Assembly (NCBI RefSeq): GCF_900156105.1
Contig: NZ_FTMS01000003.1
Span: forward strand, 62,001-126,000
Reading direction: 5' to 3'
Length of the DNA: 64,000 bases
Source: Alkalispirochaeta americana
GTDB lineage: Bacteria; Spirochaetota; Spirochaetia; DSM-27196; Alkalispirochaetaceae
The notes under the pieces: generated by a model
The model's database searches: none
Told to the model about the DNA's origin: nothing
Seen by the model: only the letters and a program-made list of their open reading frames with translations
Shown: one piece after another, positions 60,674 to 64,000 of the stretch
Layout: the number at the start of each line of letters is the position of its first letter
Position numbering within the stretch: the first letter of the stretch is position 1
Program-made: the position numbers and the translations under genes

Positions 60674-63283
60674 ATGAACAACGACGGAATGACTCTGAAA
60701 GCCCAGGCTGCGGTGCAGGATGCTGCAGCCATAGCAAACCGGAACGATCACGGAACGCTCGAGGCGATACACCTGGCCCGGGCTCTTGCCGCGCAGGAAC
60801 AGGGCATTGTGGGAGCTATCCTGCAACGACTCGAGGTCCCCCTGGGGCCCTTCATCCGCCAGATCGACGAGGAGATTCAGAAGATGCCCCGGGTAACGGG
60901 GGACCACGGTCAGCTTCACCCCTCACCAGCCCTGGGTCGCATCTTTGCCAAGGCTGAGGCAATGCCCCGGGAGATGGGGGATCGCTACGTCTCGACCGAG
61001 CATTTCCTGATTGCGATTCTGGAGTCTTCCGACAAGGCCGCAACGCTCTTTACCGCTGCCGGGGTGACGGCCAAGGCGGTTCGGGAGGTGCTTCAGGATC
61101 TTCGCGGCGGCGAGACCGTGGACAATCAGGACCCCGAGGGAAAAATGCAGGTCCTGGAAAAATACTGCAAGGATCTTACCGCTCTGGCTCGTCAGGAGAA
61201 GCTGGACCCGGTCATCGGCCGTGATGAGGAGATCCGTCGGGTCATGCAGGTTCTCTCACGGCGTACAAAAAACAACCCTGTCCTGATCGGCGAGCCGGGA
61301 GTGGGAAAAACGGCTATCGCCGAGGGGCTGGCACGGCGAATCGTGGCAGGGGACGTTCCCGAATCGTTGCGAAACAAAAAGATACTTGCTCTTGATCTGG
61401 GGGCGCTTCTTGCGGGGACCAAGTTCCGGGGCGAGTTCGAGGAACGCCTGAAGGGAGTAATCGAGGAGATCTCCAAGTCCAGGGGGCAGATCATTCTCTT
61501 TATCGATGAGCTCCATACTCTCATGGGCGCCGGAGCGGCCGAGGGATCCATGGACGCCAGCAACCTCCTGAAACCCGCCCTTGCCCGGGGAGAACTTCGA
61601 ACCATCGGAGCCACCACCCTGGACGAGTACCGCAAACACATAGAAAAAGACGCAGCCTTCGAACGACGTTTTCAGACGGTTTATACCGAAGAACCCAGCG
61701 TGGAGAACGCCGTGGCGATCCTGCGGGGCCTCAAGGAACGCTACGAGGTTCATCACGGGGTCCGGATTCTCGACGATGCCCTGGTGGCGGCGGCGACCCT
61801 CTCGGATCGTTACATCACAAACCGCTTTCTCCCGGACAAGGCGATCGATCTGGTGGACGAGGCCGCTAGCCGCATGAAAATGGAGATCGAGAGTCAGCCC
61901 ACGGAGCTGGATCAGCTGGACCGGCGGATATTGCAACTTGATATCGAGGCCCAGGCTCTTAAAACCGAGACCAGCGAGAGCGGTCGTGAACGTCTTGTGA
62001 AGGTGGAAGAGGAGGTGGCCGAACTGCGTCATCGCCGGGACGAGATGCACCTGCGGTGGAAAAACGAGAAGGACGTGATCGACCGGATTCGCGATTTGAA
62101 GGTTCGCCTGGAGCAGCTCTCAATCGAGGAGACCCAGCACGAACGGGAAGGAAATCTTGCCAAGGCCGCCGAGATCAAGCACGGCACGATTCCCCAGCTC
62201 AATCAGGAGATCCAGCGCCTCAGTGACCGCCTGCGCGAGCTTCAGAGCGAGGAGTCCCTTCTGCGGGAAGAAGTCACCCACGAAGATATCGCCCGGGTCG
62301 TCTCGTCCTGGACGGGTATCCCCGTGAGCAAGATGATGTCCAGCGAGGTCCAAAAGTTGCTTCAGCTTGAATCGATCCTGGAAGAGCGTGTTGTGGGGCA
62401 ACCCCGGGCGATCGAGGCGGTAAGTGATGCGATCCGGCGCAACAAGAGCGGTATTGGTGATGAGAACCGCCCCACGGGAACGTTCCTCTTTCTGGGGCCG
62501 ACGGGGGTGGGCAAGACCGAGCTGGCCAAGACGATCGCCTCGTTTCTCTTCGATGATGAACGGGCTCTTACCCGGATTGATATGAGCGAGTATATGGAGC
62601 GCCACGCCGTGAGTCGTCTTATCGGGGCTCCTCCGGGATATGTGGGCTACGACCAGGGGGGGCAGCTCACCGAGGTGGTTCGGCGCAGGCCCTATTCGGT
62701 GTTGCTCTTCGACGAGGTTGAGAAGGCCCACCCCGATGTGTTCAATATCTTTTTGCAGCTTCTCGACGAGGGGCGACTCACTGACGGTCAGGGGCGGCTG
62801 GTAGATTTCCGTCACACCATCGTGATCATGACCAGCAACGTTGGCAGCGATCTTATTCTTGCCGCCGATGACCTCGATTCCATCACCGATCAGGTCCAGG
62901 ACCGGCTTCGGCAGGTTTTTAAACCCGAGTTTCTCAACCGCCTCGACGAGGTGATCACCTTCAGGAGACTCGATCAGAATCACATTCGGCGTATCGTTTC
63001 GCTGGAGCTGGAACGTTTGAACCGGCGTGTGGCAGACCGGGGAATTTCCATCGAGTTTACCCCCCAGGCGCTAACCCGTCTTGCTGCTATCGGCTACGAT
63101 CCTGCCTATGGAGCCCGGCCCCTGAAACGGGCGGTCCAGCAGTACATCCAGAATCCTCTGGCCAAGCGGCTTCTGGGGGAGTCCTTTTCCCAGGGAGGGG
63201 TGGTCCTGGTGGACGCGGTCCCGGGGGAGGGGGCTCCTGTCAGGGGGGAGGAGGCCTTCTCCTTTGCCCTTCGGCCTGCCTGA
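60674..63283 (+). CDS. clpB: ClpB disaggregase (AAA+ chaperone)
   Basis: 869 residues. Rescues aggregated proteins with DnaK. Layout: Clp N domain (about 1-145, two ClpN repeats), AAA1 with GEPGVGKT at 206-213 and [15 protein letters not shown], coiled-coil middle domain (about 410-530: heavy ELR/REE repeats), AAA2 with [12 protein letters not shown] and [16 protein letters not shown], and the C-terminal D2-small domain with [21 protein letters not shown] domain presence separates it from ClpA/ClpC. Candidate starts: ATG at 60674 (used) or 60689. No CIRCE or heat-shock promoter is apparent upstream. Confidence 0.97.
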   Translation: MNNDGMTLKAQAAVQDAAAIANRNDHGTLEAIHLARALAAQEQGIVGAILQRLEVPLGPFIRQIDEEIQKMPRVTGDHGQLHPSPALGRIFAKAEAMPREMGDRYVSTEHFLIAILESSDKAATLFTAAGVTAKAVREVLQDLRGGETVDNQDPEGKMQVLEKYCKDLTALARQEKLDPVIGRDEEIRRVMQVLSRRTKNNPVLIGEPGVGKTAIAEGLARRIVAGDVPESLRNKKILALDLGALLAGTKFRGEFEERLKGVIEEISKSRGQIILFIDELHTLMGAGAAEGSMDASNLLKPALARGELRTIGATTLDEYRKHIEKDAAFERRFQTVYTEEPSVENAVAILRGLKERYEVHHGVRILDDALVAAATLSDRYITNRFLPDKAIDLVDEAASRMKMEIESQPTELDQLDRRILQLDIEAQALKTETSESGRERLVKVEEEVAELRHRRDEMHLRWKNEKDVIDRIRDLKVRLEQLSIEETQHEREGNLAKAAEIKHGTIPQLNQEIQRLSDRLRELQSEESLLREEVTHEDIARVVSSWTGIPVSKMMSSEVQKLLQLESILEERVVGQPRAIEAVSDAIRRNKSGIGDENRPTGTFLFLGPTGVGKTELAKTIASFLFDDERALTRIDMSEYMERHAVSRLIGAPPGYVGYDQGGQLTEVVRRRPYSVLLFDEVEKAHPDVFNIFLQLLDEGRLTDGQGRLVDFRHTIVIMTSNVGSDLILAADDLDSITDQVQDRLRQVFKPEFLNRLDEVITFRRLDQNHIRRIVSLELERLNRRVADRGISIEFTPQALTRLAAIGYDPAYGARPLKRAVQQYIQNPLAKRLLGESFSQGGVVLVDAVPGEGAPVRGEEAFSFALRPA

Positions 63284-63308
63284 GCTGGTCCGGGAGCCTC
63301 GTGAGTGC

Positions 63309-63334
63309 CCCGGGAGCTTCTGGAAGCTCCCGGG
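63309..63334 (+). terminator. hairpin terminator after clpB
   Basis: Perfect 12-bp inverted repeat CCCGGGAGCTTC-TG-GAAGCTCCCGGG, 26 bases past the clpB stop, followed by AGTTTG rather than a T-run; it also partly screens argH from clpB read-through. Confidence 0.7.
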
Positions 63335-63373
63335 AGTTTGACCCGCCCGGCGTTGCTGGAGTACTCTCGCGTT

Positions 63374-64000
63374 ATGGCAAAACTCTGGGAAAAAGGCTAC
63401 AGCCTTGACGATGCGGTGGAGTGTTTCACCGTGGGACGGGACTATCTGCTGGATTTGAACTTGATAACCGCCGACGCCGTGGCGAGCATCGCCCATGTGC
63501 GGATGCTTGCCTCTACGGGACTGCTTGAGAACGACCAAGCCCGAGCCCTGGAGGAGGAGCTCCGGCAGATCGCCCGCGACGGAGTTGCCGGAAAGGTAAG
63601 GATCTCCCGGGAGGACGAGGACTGTCATACCGTCCTGGAGGCGCTCCTGACGGAACGCCTGGGAGACGCGGGCAAACGGGTTCACACCGGGCGAAGCCGG
63701 AACGATCAGGTCACGGTTGCCACCAGGCTCTTCTCCCGGGAATCGCTTCTGACGATTACCACAGACACGATAACCCTCGTTGAACGGCTTCTTGACCGGG
63801 CCCGGGAGGAAAGCTCCACGGTTATGCCCGGCAGAACTCACCTGCAGATCGCCATGCTCTCCACCTTCGGCCTCTGGCTTGCTTCCTGGGCGGAACAGCT
63901 CCTGGATGATCTGGAACTCCTCGAGACAGCGGCTCGTCTGAACGACCGGTCTCCTCTGGGGTCAGCCGCAAGTTACGGAGTTCCCCTGCCGCTGGACCGG
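63374..64000 (+). CDS. argH: argininosuccinate lyase, 5' part
   Basis: Starts at ATG 63374 and runs off the window after 209 codons. Early sequence WEKGYSLDDAVECFTVGRD and LITADAVASIAHVRML, then REDEDCHTVLEALLTERLGDAGKRVHTGRSRNDQV (conserved substrate-binding region, split here) and MPGRTHLQIAMLSTFGLWL, identify the fumarase/aspartase superfamily ArgH: argininosuccinate to arginine and fumarate. The catalytic GSSAMPxKxN loop lies beyond the edge. 90 bases after the clpB stop, behind a terminator hairpin. Confidence 0.93.
   Translation, partial: MAKLWEKGYSLDDAVECFTVGRDYLLDLNLITADAVASIAHVRMLASTGLLENDQARALEEELRQIARDGVAGKVRISREDEDCHTVLEALLTERLGDAGKRVHTGRSRNDQVTVATRLFSRESLLTITTDTITLVERLLDRAREESSTVMPGRTHLQIAMLSTFGLWLASWAEQLLDDLELLETAARLNDRSPLGSAASYGVPLPLDR

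Overview
The window is a GC-rich stretch of a Gram-negative-type chromosome. It carries many lipobox lipoproteins, a one-POTRA outer-membrane barrel, an OmpA-domain giant protein, BspA-like leucine-rich-repeat lipoproteins and a secA/clpB/tRNA housekeeping background. This set suggests a free-living spirochaete (Spirochaeta/Alkalispirochaeta-like). That assignment is inference from gene content and lipoprotein style; no marker gene in the window settles it.

Region 1 (1-16.1 kb) is mostly ordinary chromosome: a LysM/M23 cell-wall endopeptidase, secA, a secreted lipoprotein divergent from secA, a fused NAD(P)HX-repair enzyme with two membrane proteins behind it, a Nudix hydrolase, a nitroreductase, an ArsC-fold protein lacking the catalytic cysteine, a chorismate mutase, WrbA, a MATE exporter, a periplasmic-sensor/PAS/GGDEF cyclase and a UXS-type nucleotide-sugar epimerase/decarboxylase.

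Region 2 (16.1-36.2 kb) is the most unusual part. Five paralogous lipoproteins lie on the minus strand, sharing one N-terminal module (lipobox Cys followed by SAxLSPFEKS, then an IMMUNOGLOBULIN/Fn3-like portion) but carrying different C-terminal modules: InlB-like plus DUF1566/Lcl-like, or 20-30 BspA-type LRRs, or none. A sixth, unrelated lipoprotein with three 102-residue repeats follows. Three of the five have the same promoter layout at identical spacing. Between them sit broken copies of the two flanking genes, the radical-SAM aminomutase kamA and the nucleotide-sugar epimerase, so the cluster seems to have grown by segmental duplication with decay of passenger genes. A GT2-like glycosyltransferase and one intact kamA are embedded in it.

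Region 3 (36.4-44.7 kb) holds a small lipoprotein and an overlapping glgX-treZ-treY operon (trehalose from glycogen/maltodextrin), preceded on the same strand by a WYL-domain regulator. Region 4 (44.9-50.1 kb) holds tRNA-Val(CAC), a STAS-domain protein and a single-chain GcvT-GcvP fusion under a clear promoter and a tandem glycine riboswitch; no gcvH is present in the window. Region 5 (50.2-64 kb) holds an outer-membrane barrel with one POTRA domain downstream of a 1776-residue protein with twelve alternating FlgD/Ig-like repeats and an OmpA domain, serine acetyltransferase, an exonuclease I (sbcB), an unknown protein, clpB, and the 5' part of argH running off the window.

Stretches longer than 300 bases without an intact gene are 22566-23074 (promoter plus gene remnants) and 49831-50288 (riboswitch, promoter and a GC-rich repeat). 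The gaps 44660-44924 and 60407-60673 are just under this size; I see no gene in them. Coordinates of starts were chosen from Shine-Dalgarno position, stop/start overlaps and family lengths, and are stated where they differ from the longest open frame.
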